Shown piece by piece: positions 1-8,625 of a stretch of 9,454 nt of DNA (positions are counted from its first letter, which is position 1; each line of letters begins with the position of its first letter). The stretch spans positions 1 to 9,454 of the forward strand of contig JAJRQP010000137.1 of assembly GCA_024280195.1 (NCBI GenBank), in the 5' to 3' direction. The DNA comes from Bacteroidota bacterium (GTDB lineage: Bacteria; Bacteroidota; Bacteroidia; Flavobacteriales_D; Crocinitomicaceae). A model generated the notes under the pieces. It had not been told where the DNA came from, did no database searches, and was given only the letters and a program-made list of their open reading frames with translations. The translations under genes were made by a program, and so were the position numbers.

Positions 1-234
1 AGATACGATGCAATGGATTGGGATCCGCCATCAATGAAGCGTAAAGTATTGCGTGGAGGTTCTTGGAAAGACATCGGATATTATTTAAGAAATGGAACTC
101 GTACATTCGAGTATCAAGATACTGCCAAGTCATACGTTGGTTATAGAAACGTAATGACACACCTTGGACGTGGAGGAAGAGACTTCACAAAAGAGGGTGG
201 CGAAGAAATTCGAAGTGATATTCAATTAAGATAA
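1..234 (+). CDS. gldK: GldK, C-terminal end only (T9SS outer-membrane ring lipoprotein)
   Basis: The reading frame is open from base 1, so the window enters the gene near its end; 77 residues and the TAA stop are visible. The stretch LRGGSWKDIGYYLRNGTRT followed by VGYRNVM is the characteristic end of the formylglycine-generating-enzyme/sulfatase-modifying (FGE-like) fold found in GldK and GldJ. GldK is an outer-membrane lipoprotein that builds a large periplasmic ring with GldN as part of the type IX secretion system. The FGE-like fold is not known to be catalytic there. The choice of GldK over GldJ rests on context: gldL, gldM and gldN follow directly, which is the conserved order. The signal peptide and most of the domain lie outside the window. 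The gap to gldL is 59 bp with no terminator, consistent with co-transcription. Confidence 0.9.
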   Translation, partial: RYDAMDWDPPSMKRKVLRGGSWKDIGYYLRNGTRTFEYQDTAKSYVGYRNVMTHLGRGGRDFTKEGGEEIRSDIQLR

Positions 235-293
235 TCATAAGAATAACAACAAACAGTAGTAATATTTATTTAAACCAAAAAAACTAGAAAATT

Positions 294-1103
294 ATGAAAC
301 CAGGAAGTAAAGCATGGAAAAATTTTATGGCTAAATTGTACGGTATCGGTGCAGCAGTCGTTATTATGGGAGCCTTATTTAAAATTATGCACTGGCCAGG
401 AGCCGGACCAATGCTTGTAGTAGGTTTATCAACAGAAGCAGTAATCTTTATTTTCTCGGCATTCGAACCTATTCACGAAGATCCAAATTGGGAATTAGTT
501 TACCCAGAATTGGCATTAGGTCATTCTGATGAATTAGATCATGATGCATTATCTGCAAGCTCAAGAGGTGGTAAAGGAACTGGTATCACTGACCAATTAG
601 ACAAAATGCTAGAAGAAGCAAAAATTGATGGAGAATTATTAACACGCTTAGGTGACGGAATGAGAACTTTAGGTGATAATGCCGCTCAATTAAAAGGTAT
701 TACAACTGCTGCTGCTGCAACTGATTCTTACGTTGATAGCTTACAAGCTGCATCTGATAAAGTATCTAAGTTATCTGATTCTTATGAGAAAGCTTCTATG
801 GCTATTTCAGGAATGACTTCTTCTACTGAAGAGGGAGCATCATTCGGAGAGCAAATGAGTAAAGTTTCTAAGAACTTATCTGCATTGAACAATGTTTATG
901 AGTTACAATTGAAAGGATCTTCTGCGCATTTAGAAGCAACTGAGAAATTCCAAGGTCAAGTGACTGATATGATGAAAAATCTTTCTGATTCTGTTGAAGA
1001 TACACGTCTTTACAAAGAGAACATGTCTATGTTGTCTAAGAATTTAACTGACTTAAACTCAGTTTACGGAAACATGTTAAAAGCGATGACAATTTCTAAG
1101 TAA
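294..1103 (+). CDS. gldL: GldL, inner-membrane motor protein of the T9SS
   Basis: This 269-residue protein starts with two hydrophobic helices (about residues 16-33 and 39-57) and continues as a long, mostly helical cytoplasmic tail, the known GldL layout. GldL forms a pentamer around the transmembrane helices of a GldM dimer and uses the proton motive force to drive secretion and gliding. The charged or polar membrane residues reported as important in Flavobacterium johnsoniae GldL (Y13, K27, H30, E49, E59) appear here with matching local spacing as Y16, K30, H33, E48 and E58, so the motor looks functional. The tail contains two similar helical segments starting at residues 188 and 244. The ATG at 294 follows an A-rich leader with no clear Shine-Dalgarno site, normal for this phylum. 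It sits between gldK and gldM with 59- and 63-bp gaps, probably in one transcript. Confidence 0.96.
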   Translation: MKPGSKAWKNFMAKLYGIGAAVVIMGALFKIMHWPGAGPMLVVGLSTEAVIFIFSAFEPIHEDPNWELVYPELALGHSDELDHDALSASSRGGKGTGITDQLDKMLEEAKIDGELLTRLGDGMRTLGDNAAQLKGITTAAAATDSYVDSLQAASDKVSKLSDSYEKASMAISGMTSSTEEGASFGEQMSKVSKNLSALNNVYELQLKGSSAHLEATEKFQGQVTDMMKNLSDSVEDTRLYKENMSMLSKNLTDLNSVYGNMLKAMTISK

Positions 1104-1166
1104 GAAGCAATTCTTATAAAGAAAATTGAAATTAATTATTTATTAACTAAATTAATAATATAAATC

Positions 1167-2924
<1,758 letters not shown>

Positions 2925-2936
2925 AATTTAAGGATT

Positions 2937-3962
2937 ATGAGAAGTTTAATTTATTCAATATTTACAGTAGCGATCTTCGGATCGTCAACAGTAATAGCTC
3001 AACCAGAAGGTATCAATGGTGGACCTGTTAATGTTCCTACAGAAGGAATTATTGACGGTGTGTTCATTCAAGAACACATTCCTACCAAAAGAATGATTCC
3101 TTATGAGCACGTGAGAGAGGCAGATGCAATTTGGAGTAGAAGAACGTTTGAATACATTGACTTGCGTGAAAAAATCAATCATTCACTTTATTATCCGCTA
3201 GATGAAATAACTCCGGCTGGGGATTGGGTGAAAAATGCAACAAGATGGAGTCTTTGGACGGTTATCAGGCAGCATATTATGAATGGTGATTTACGTGTGT
3301 TCTCTCCTTATAATCCAATTAATGTGTTTGGTGAGTGGGATGGTTATCAGCTAAAGTACCCAGTTGATCCGGAACCAGGATTGAATTACTATACAGATTC
3401 AAATTACCGTGAGGAGATGGTATATTTCCTTGGGTCATTAGGTCCTCAAAGTGATATTGCAGAAGTAGATGATGATGGTTACGAAATTATAATCACAATG
3501 CCAGATGGCTCTACTTCTTTTAAATATCCTGCGCCAGATACAATTTGGTACACATCAAAAGACATTGTTCAATACAGAATCAAAGAAGATTGGTTCTTTG
3601 ATAAAGAAAGATCAGTATTAGATGTTCGTATTTTAGCATTAGCACCAGTTGTGTATAAAATGGATGAAGATGCAGCAGGAAATAAAGCAATTTCTGGAAT
3701 GAAAGAATTATTCTGGTTATACTTCCCACATTGTCGTTTTGTATTCAATAACTATTTTGTTTACAATCCTTCAAATGATGCACAATGGATGTCATTCGAT
3801 GATTTATTCTGGAAACGTAGATTCAACTCTATTATTTACAAAGAGAGTAACGTTTACGATAGAAAGATTGAAACATACCAAGCGGGAGCAGATGCTTTAT
3901 TCGAATCCCAAGCAATTAGAAACGAAATTAGAAATATCGAACACGATGTTTGGTCATTCTAA
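2937..3962 (+). CDS. gldN: GldN, periplasmic ring component of the T9SS
   Basis: This 341-residue protein begins with a signal peptide (MRSLIYSIFTVAIFGSSTVIA, the last A at residue 21 giving a likely signal peptidase I cleavage before QPEG). There is no lipobox, so it is a soluble periplasmic protein. The body is rich in Trp, Tyr and acidic residues, with segments such as IPYEHVREADAIWSRRTFEY and FWLYFPHCRFVFNNY that are typical of GldN/PorN. GldN assembles with the lipoprotein GldK into the large ring under the outer membrane and is contacted by the D4 domain of GldM. The start codon lies 12 bp after the gldM stop and follows AAGGATT, one of the few Shine-Dalgarno-like stretches here. The gene ends the gldKLMN cluster and is followed at once by a terminator. 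The length is close to that of F. johnsoniae GldN. No second copy of gldN (gldO) is visible. Confidence 0.95.
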   Translation: MRSLIYSIFTVAIFGSSTVIAQPEGINGGPVNVPTEGIIDGVFIQEHIPTKRMIPYEHVREADAIWSRRTFEYIDLREKINHSLYYPLDEITPAGDWVKNATRWSLWTVIRQHIMNGDLRVFSPYNPINVFGEWDGYQLKYPVDPEPGLNYYTDSNYREEMVYFLGSLGPQSDIAEVDDDGYEIIITMPDGSTSFKYPAPDTIWYTSKDIVQYRIKEDWFFDKERSVLDVRILALAPVVYKMDEDAAGNKAISGMKELFWLYFPHCRFVFNNYFVYNPSNDAQWMSFDDLFWKRRFNSIIYKESNVYDRKIETYQAGADALFESQAIRNEIRNIEHDVWSF

Positions 3963-3978
3963 ATAGAATTATAGTTCT

Positions 3979-4019
3979 AAAAAAAAGCTCTTCGCAGAAA
4001 TGTGAGGAGCTTTTTTTTT
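3979..4019 (+). terminator. Intrinsic terminator closing the gldKLMN operon
   Basis: The stem GCTCTTC (3987-3993) pairs with GAGGAGC (4004-4010) through seven base pairs, one of them a G-U wobble, around a 10-base loop. It is flanked by eight A residues (3979-3986) and followed by nine T residues (4011-4019), so A-T pairing can lengthen the stem. It begins 16 bases after the gldN stop. This is a textbook factor-independent terminator, and the A-tract means it could also work on the opposite strand. It implies that the downstream second gldM is not simply read through from the gldKLMN operon. Confidence 0.9.
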
Positions 4020-4028
4020 ACAGCATTT

Positions 4029-4074
4029 GAGTGATGAGTGATGATTGATGAGTGTTAGAGTGATGAGTGTTAGA
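4029..4074 (+). repeat. GATGAGTG-type low-complexity direct repeats
   Basis: GAGTGATGAGTG (4029-4040) is followed by two exact copies of a 14-base unit, TGATGAGTGTTAGA, at 4046-4059 and 4061-4074 (period 15). The block is rich in G and T on the + strand and starts 10 bases after the terminator T-tract. Its first 12 bases match, with one mismatch, the reverse complement of 4279-4290 in the C-rich repeats further on, so the two blocks could pair across about 240 bases. The function is unknown. Confidence 0.7.
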
Positions 4075-4138
4075 TTACTCAATAACCTCAGTCTTTCTAT
4101 TTTTCTTCTCGATAAATATTTTTTTTACCATCTAAATT

Positions 4139-4361
4139 ACCTACTTCAACCACTCCCCCCCCCACACCCTAACAGGAACCTACTTCATTCACTTCACACT
4201 TCATTCACTTCACACTTCACACTCCACACCCTAACAGGAACCTACTTCATTCACTTCACACTTCACACTTCAACTCCTCACTCCTCACTCCACACTCCAC
4301 ACCCTAACAGGAACCTACTTCATTCACTCCACACTCCACACCCTAACAGGAACCTACTTCA
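4139..4361 (+). repeat. Four identical 25-bp repeats with CA/CT-rich spacers in the leader of the second gldM
   Basis: A 25-base unit containing CCCTAACAGGAACC occurs without mismatch at 4163-4187, 4225-4249, 4298-4322 and 4337-4361. A truncated copy of its last ten bases (ACCTACTTCA) lies at 4139-4148. The spacers are 37, 48 and 14 bases long and consist only of shuffled TTCAC, TTCACAC and TCCACAC words. Between 4112 and 4365 the + strand contains only eight G residues, all in the GG of the four units. Nine consecutive C residues (4155-4163) lead into the first unit. The rest of the 458-bp gap between gldN and the second gldM, outside these repeats and the terminator, is plain AT-rich sequence. 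I found no gene in it and no clear TAnnTTTG promoter box; TATTTTTT at 4117-4124 is the nearest match. Confidence 0.85.
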
Positions 4362-4420
4362 AAAAGTTACTTTCCACAAAAACTGCATTCTCCTTTCACA
4401 AACCAATTAAAAAATAAATT

Positions 4421-6187
4421 ATGGCAGGAGGAAAAGAAACACCCAGACAAAAAATGATAGGTATGATGTACTTAGTATTGACAGCATTACTTGCTCTCAA
4501 CGTATCAAAATCTATTTTAGATGCATTTGTTGCGATTGAAGAGAATATGCAAACATCTAATTTGAATGAATTGTATCGTGGCGATGAAAAGAAATCGGAA
4601 GTGATGGAAGTATCAACCGATAAATCAAATCAACAACGAGCAGCAAAGGCAAAATTGCTATTCCAAGCTATTGAGCAGATTGATAAAATGACAGCTAGCC
4701 GAATAAATTCCATTGATGAGCTAAAAATGAAGATTCTTTCTGAAATTGGAGAAGATGTGCAATCAATCGGCCAATCAAATTCTATTATTGTTGACTTAAT
4801 GAAGAATAACGAAGTGCAACCTATTAGAATGAATCTTGAATTTGTAAATAGCAAAGATAATTACGATGTACCCATGCGTGTTGTTCTCGGTGTAGAAACC
4901 GATATTAAAAAACCGTTAGGTAAAGGACTTGAACTTTGGAAGTCCCTCAATGATTATCGAATAGAGTTGATAAAAAAAATAGCAGAAAGTCAAGTTGAAT
5001 TTGATGCTGTCAATAAAGCTCAATATGCTACACAGTACGTTTTTCAACCTAAGCATCACAATGAATTTAAAAATTATGATGAGCTAAAAGTATTGATTAA
5101 AAAAGACATTGATGCAGGGAAAGTACACGAAGACGATGTGGAAACTATCATTGAAGTGTATAGCCTATTATCTAAAAAAGAATTCTCTACCGTTCATGGA
5201 GTAGAAAATGTACATTGGCTAGGCAAAACCTTCGATCATTCTCCATCTGTAGCTGCGATAGCCTCTTTAACTTCTATGCAAAATGACATTCTTGCAGCTC
5301 GTTCTCAAGCAATAGCATTGATTAGAAGTCGAGTAACAGGAGGTGAATATTCTTTCAATAAAGTAATGCCCCTTGCTTACGGACCTATCGTTGCAAATAC
5401 GGGAGATGAAATTGAACTCAAAGTAATGATGGCTGCTTTTGATAGTGAAAAACAACCTAGAGTAACGATTAATGATAATGAAAACGCAAATGTTTCAGTA
5501 AAAGATGGCTTAGGTACGATAAAATTAAAAGCAGGTGGTTCTACTATGTCATTGTCCGGTACAGTTTCTGTGCAAAAGAAAAATGGACAATGGAAAGAAG
5601 AAAAATGGGCACATGAAGTGATAATAATGAAGCCATCAGGTTCTATTGAGTTGCCAGAAATGAATGTACTGTACAGAGGTTATGAAAATAAAGTACAAGC
5701 AACAGCATCCGGTTTTGATAAAACAAGTTTGTCTGGTAGTGGGCTTTCTATCGTTAGAAACGGAGATGGATGGACGGTTAAACCAAATGGACGTTCAAGG
5801 ACAGCTTCTTTACAAGTCGTTGGGATTAATTCTGCAACTGGAGAAAGAAAAGTGTTGAAGACAATTAATTTTGCAGTGAGAAATTTACCTCAACCTGAAC
5901 TTTTTTGGGGAGGTGTGAATGAAAACGGTCATCCTTCCTTGTCAAGCTCTAATTTATTTGCAAAATTTCGACCGGAAGTTACTTTAAATGCAAAATTTAA
6001 AGTCATTTCATGGCAATGTTCTGTAGGAAATGCTCCAGGAAGAGCGCCAAGAGGAACGGGAAATAGTTTTGCAAGTGCAATGCCTCTAATCAGACAGGCT
6101 CCACGAGGAACAACTGTTAGTTTTAGAACGATGGTCAGATATCCAGACGGTACAACTGGAAGAGTTAATGCTGTTTTCAAACTCTAA
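4421..6187 (+). CDS. Second GldM-like protein (copy 2), T9SS motor shaft paralogue
   Basis: This 588-residue protein is complete and intact. Residues 1-42 differ from copy 1 only at position 2 (A for S), so the transmembrane helix and Arg9, which contacts GldL, are kept. D2-D4 are clearly alignable: GEYSFNK at 308, KPSGSIELPEMN at 404, PELFWGG and a single cysteine at 533, matching Cys530 of copy 1. The first periplasmic part (about residues 43-260) shares little beyond scattered motifs (KDNYDVPM, VHWLGKTFDHSP). Many synonymous differences in the conserved parts argue against a recent duplication. The gene lies behind a terminator and a repeat-filled leader, with no gldL or gldN copy next to it, so it is probably expressed separately. 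Inference: it could form alternative or mixed GldL-GldM motors. It could instead be a rarely used spare. The ATG follows the A/T-rich leader ATTAAAAAATAAATT. Confidence 0.93.
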   Translation: MAGGKETPRQKMIGMMYLVLTALLALNVSKSILDAFVAIEENMQTSNLNELYRGDEKKSEVMEVSTDKSNQQRAAKAKLLFQAIEQIDKMTASRINSIDELKMKILSEIGEDVQSIGQSNSIIVDLMKNNEVQPIRMNLEFVNSKDNYDVPMRVVLGVETDIKKPLGKGLELWKSLNDYRIELIKKIAESQVEFDAVNKAQYATQYVFQPKHHNEFKNYDELKVLIKKDIDAGKVHEDDVETIIEVYSLLSKKEFSTVHGVENVHWLGKTFDHSPSVAAIASLTSMQNDILAARSQAIALIRSRVTGGEYSFNKVMPLAYGPIVANTGDEIELKVMMAAFDSEKQPRVTINDNENANVSVKDGLGTIKLKAGGSTMSLSGTVSVQKKNGQWKEEKWAHEVIIMKPSGSIELPEMNVLYRGYENKVQATASGFDKTSLSGSGLSIVRNGDGWTVKPNGRSRTASLQVVGINSATGERKVLKTINFAVRNLPQPELFWGGVNENGHPSLSSSNLFAKFRPEVTLNAKFKVISWQCSVGNAPGRAPRGTGNSFASAMPLIRQAPRGTTVSFRTMVRYPDGTTGRVNAVFKL

Positions 6188-6192
6188 AAGGA

Positions 6193-6220
6193 TTTTTAAT
6201 TCTTAATTTTTAATTCTTCA
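6193..6220 (+). repeat. Two tandem AT-rich 14-mers between the second gldM and the ABC-F gene
   Basis: TTTTTAATTCTTAA (6193-6206) is followed directly by TTTTTAATTCTTCA (6207-6220), with one mismatch. It starts five bases after the gldM copy 2 stop. There is no G-C stem, so this is not a recognisable hairpin terminator. It may serve as an AT-rich upstream region for the promoter box at 6233. Confidence 0.55.
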
Positions 6221-6232
6221 TTAATAATTGAA

Positions 6233-6240
6233 TACCTTTG
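6233..6240 (+). promoter_or_regulatory. Putative Bacteroidota -7 promoter box for the ABC-F gene
   Basis: TACCTTTG matches the TAnnTTTG -7 consensus of Bacteroidota housekeeping promoters. No good TTTG -33 element is visible; T-runs of the tandem 14-mers lie at about the right distance. The last G is only four bases before the start codon at 6245, so initiation from this box would give a transcript with almost no 5' leader. Confidence 0.5.
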
Positions 6241-6244
6241 CCGA

Positions 6245-8182
6245 ATGATTAATTTAGAACAACTCGGTGTGCACCTTCCGCAAGGTTATCTTTTCAAAGA
6301 TATTAGCTTGCAAATTAATAAAGGTGATAAAATTGGATTAGTAGGGAAGAATGGTGCAGGAAAATCGACTTTGTTAAAGTTAATTGCTAGAGTAGATAGC
6401 CCATCTGAAGGGAAAATTCACCAACCTTCTGGAACAACTATCGGCTATCTTTCTCAAGATATTAAAATTGATACAGAGCAATCAGTTTTTGAATTCTTGA
6501 ATACTTCCAATCAATTACTGACGAAGATTAATCATCGTTTGGAAGAAATTAATGTGGAATTAGTGGAAAGAACGGACTATGAATCGGATAGTTATTTAAC
6601 AATGCTCGATGAGTTAGCAGAACTAAATCACGAGTTTACCGTTCATGAAGGTTTCTTGTGGGAAGAAAAAATTACCAACACATTGAAAGGTCTGGGGTTT
6701 AATGATAAAGAACTTCACATGAGCTTGCAAACATTTTCTGGAGGTTGGAAAATGCGTGCAGAATTAGCGAGGATTTTGGTCAACAACCCAGACATTGTAT
6801 TGCTTGATGAACCTACCAATCACCTAGATATTATTTCGATTAGTTGGCTGGAGAATTATTTAAAAACGTTTGAAGGAGCAGTCGTTGTGATTTCTCACGA
6901 CAGGTTATTTTTGGATAACGTCACGACAAGAACTTTAGAGATTTCTCAAAAGAAGATACTTGATTTTCCATATTCTTATTCTAAATACAAAGAAGCTAGA
7001 GCAGAGGAGATGGAAAGATTAGCTGGTGCTGCAAAGCAACAAGTTAAAGATATTAAGCATACTGAAGAATTGATTAATAAGTTCCGTGCAAAGAAAAATA
7101 AAGCTGCTTTTGCTCAGTCGTTAATTAAGAAATTAGAGAAAACGGAAAGAATTGAAGTAGAAAATGATTCTGTCGTTGGAATGAAAATAAGCTTCCCTTT
7201 AAGTGTTCAACCAGGTAAATGGGTTTTGGACATGAAGGATATGGGAAAGACTTACGGAGATAAAATGCTTTTTAAAGGAGTCAATTTGACCGTTGGTAGA
7301 GGAGAGAAAATCGCGCTTCTTGGAGCCAATGGAACGGGTAAATCAACTTTATTGAAGCGTATAATGAATAAAATCGAAGGTGAAGGTACGGTCGAATATG
7401 GACATAATGCGAATATCACTTATTTTGCGCAAGATCAAGCGGAAGACCTTGATGTGACAAAGACGGTTTATGATACGGTTGATGATATTGCCAAAGGAGA
7501 TTTAAGAAAAGATTTAAGAAAAATATTAGGAGCTTTCTTATTCCGTGGAGAGGACGTAGATAAGAAAGTTGCAGTTTTATCTGGTGGAGAAAGAACTCGT
7601 TTGGCGTTATGTCAATTATTATTAAGTCCATCTAATTTCTTAATTCTCGATGAGCCAACGAACCATCTTGATATTCAAAGTAAAGAGGTTTTAAAAAGTG
7701 CATTGAAGAATTACGAAGGAACTTTTATTGTTGTTTCTCACGATAGAGAATTTTTAGAAGGTTTAACCAATAGAATTTGGGACATTGAGAATCAACAGTT
7801 GAAAATTCATCATTTTGGTGTCAAAGATTTCTTGAAAAGAAAAATGGCGTTATTGCAACCTACAACTACTAAGAAAGTAAAGTTAGAAGCACCAAAAAAA
7901 GAGGCCCCCGCTAAAGATGTTTCGGAGAATCAATTATCCTACAACGAGAAAAAAGAGTTGAAACGCCAGAAAAATAAATGGCGAAATCAAATTAATTCTT
8001 CAGAGAAAAAGATTGAGGAATTGGAAAATAAAATTGCTGAAATGGATGTAGTAATGGCAACTTTAGATTATTCCAACGAAGCAAAAGCATCGAAAGTATT
8101 GAAAGAATACGAAGAGTTGAAAAACAACCTCGATGAGCAAATGAGCTTGTGGGAAGAAGCAACAGAAGGATTAGAGGACTAG
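6245..8182 (+). CDS. ABC-F family ATPase (ribosome-associated, Uup/YheS/YdiF-like)
   Basis: This 645-residue protein has two ABC ATPase domains and no membrane segment, the ABC-F plan. These proteins act on the ribosome, probing the tRNA exit/P site, and are not transporters. Domain 1 has Walker A GKNGAGKST (34-42), signature FSGGW (164-168), Walker B with DEPTNHLD (188-195) and switch His218. Domain 2 has GANGTGKST (360-368), LSGGE (445-449) and DEPTNHLD (469-476), then SHDRE. Both catalytic glutamates (E189, E470) are intact. The charged inter-domain linker (about 235-315, with NKFRAKKNKAAFAQSLIKKL) corresponds to the P-site tRNA interaction motif. The tail after about 545 is a Lys/Glu-rich coiled coil, as in Uup, YheS and YdiF. 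Length fits those groups; I cannot separate them, nor exclude a resistance-type ABC-F. It is probably transcribed from the box at 6233, possibly also by readthrough from the gene upstream. Confidence 0.93.
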   Translation: MINLEQLGVHLPQGYLFKDISLQINKGDKIGLVGKNGAGKSTLLKLIARVDSPSEGKIHQPSGTTIGYLSQDIKIDTEQSVFEFLNTSNQLLTKINHRLEEINVELVERTDYESDSYLTMLDELAELNHEFTVHEGFLWEEKITNTLKGLGFNDKELHMSLQTFSGGWKMRAELARILVNNPDIVLLDEPTNHLDIISISWLENYLKTFEGAVVVISHDRLFLDNVTTRTLEISQKKILDFPYSYSKYKEARAEEMERLAGAAKQQVKDIKHTEELINKFRAKKNKAAFAQSLIKKLEKTERIEVENDSVVGMKISFPLSVQPGKWVLDMKDMGKTYGDKMLFKGVNLTVGRGEKIALLGANGTGKSTLLKRIMNKIEGEGTVEYGHNANITYFAQDQAEDLDVTKTVYDTVDDIAKGDLRKDLRKILGAFLFRGEDVDKKVAVLSGGERTRLALCQLLLSPSNFLILDEPTNHLDIQSKEVLKSALKNYEGTFIVVSHDREFLEGLTNRIWDIENQQLKIHHFGVKDFLKRKMALLQPTTTKKVKLEAPKKEAPAKDVSENQLSYNEKKELKRQKNKWRNQINSSEKKIEELENKIAEMDVVMATLDYSNEAKASKVLKEYEELKNNLDEQMSLWEEATEGLED

Positions 8183-8202
8183 AATTGGTCGTTCCTCCAT
8201 TT

Positions 8203-8312
8203 TAGACTTGATTTTGCTTCAAGGAAGATATTAATAGTTACGAAAATCTAGTCTAAGAGCACAGCGTATCTAAAGGAAGATTGCTTCCGTATCTAAAAGT
8301 TCGCTTGAGAAC
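8203..8312. repeat. Cluster of short inverted and direct repeats downstream of the ABC-F gene
   Basis: Within about 110 bases there are several structured elements. TTAGACT (8202-8208) pairs with AGTCTAA (8250-8256). CTTGA (8207-8211) pairs with TCAAG (8219-8223). GGAAG (8275-8279) pairs with CTTCC (8284-8288) around a four-base loop. GTTC (8299-8302) pairs with GAAC (8309-8312). The GGAAG hairpin is framed by two exact copies of CGTATCTAAA (8265-8274 and 8288-8297). No reading frame explains the region. It resembles an interspersed intergenic repeat or a structured RNA 3' region, but neither can be shown from one copy. Confidence 0.5.
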
Positions 8313-8320
8313 GAGTCTAG

Positions 8321-8344
8321 AAATAATTCGTCTGCGAATTATTT
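8321..8344. terminator. Hairpin between the convergent ABC-F and small lipoprotein genes
   Basis: AAATAATTCG (8321-8330) and CGAATTATTT (8335-8344) form a perfect 10-bp stem with the four-base loop TCTG. It lies between two genes that point towards each other, nine bases from the end of the - strand gene. This placement suggests a two-way terminator, although the stem is AT-rich and the T-tract on either side is short. Confidence 0.6.
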
Positions 8345-8352
8345 TCTCTCAA

Positions 8353-8625
8353 TTATTTCCTCTTATGCCTCGCAATTCTTTTATTCCTTCGTTTATTTTT
8401 CTTAATGGATTTCCTCGCCTCTTTTGATTGTGCGTTCCAATATATTTTATAAGCTTTCTTCTTTGCTTTCTTTGCTTCTCGGTTAGATTTTTTAGCCTTT
8501 TTTGCCATCTGTTTCTCAGCTTCTGCAACCGAATCTGGGTTTTTATCAGGACGTTTGCTTCCGCAACTTGAGAGAATCAAGATGAACAACAATAAAAATA
8601 TAGGAATAATCGTTTTAAACTTCAT
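8353..8625 (-). CDS. Small, very basic lipoprotein of unknown function
   Basis: This 90-residue protein begins MKFKTIIPIFLLLFILILSSC, a type II signal peptide with lipobox LSSC and the lipidated cysteine at residue 21. The mature part is short, helical and extremely rich in Lys and Arg (MAKKAKKSNREAKKAKKKAY and a KKNKRRNKR stretch near the end), with a central KIYWNAQSKEARKSIKKN. Small lipoproteins with this kind of basic tail are common in Bacteroidota genomes and have no known role that I can name. The frame extends 12 codons further upstream (to 8661), but that start would put 12 polar residues before the signal peptide and overlap the divergent gene, so ATG at 8625 is preferred. The gene is convergent with the ABC-F gene and divergent from the lipoprotein at 8650, with 24 bp between the two start codons. 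Confidence 0.75.
   Translation of the reverse strand: MKFKTIIPIFLLLFILILSSCGSKRPDKNPDSVAEAEKQMAKKAKKSNREAKKAKKKAYKIYWNAQSKEARKSIKKNKRRNKRIARHKRK

Noticed and set aside
3739..3966. Open frame of 75 codons overlapping the end of gldN in another frame
   Set aside because: It lies wholly within conserved gldN coding sequence and has no start signal of its own.
4163..4361. Possible CRISPR array (four identical 25-bp repeats)
   Set aside because: Spacers are low-complexity, related to each other and of very uneven length (37, 48, 14). The repeat is not palindromic, and there are no cas genes.
4045..4410. Open frame of 121 codons across the repeat leader, encoding a His/Leu/Thr-rich repetitive peptide with HPNRNLL motifs
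   Set aside because: It is the translation of low-complexity DNA repeats. It has no plausible start region, no domain pattern and a composition unlike every neighbouring gene.
6245..8182. ABC transporter ATPase exporting a T9SS-related substrate
   Set aside because: Two fused ABC domains with the DEPTNHLD motif, an ABC-F linker and a coiled-coil tail, with no permease nearby, indicate a ribosome-associated ABC-F protein instead.
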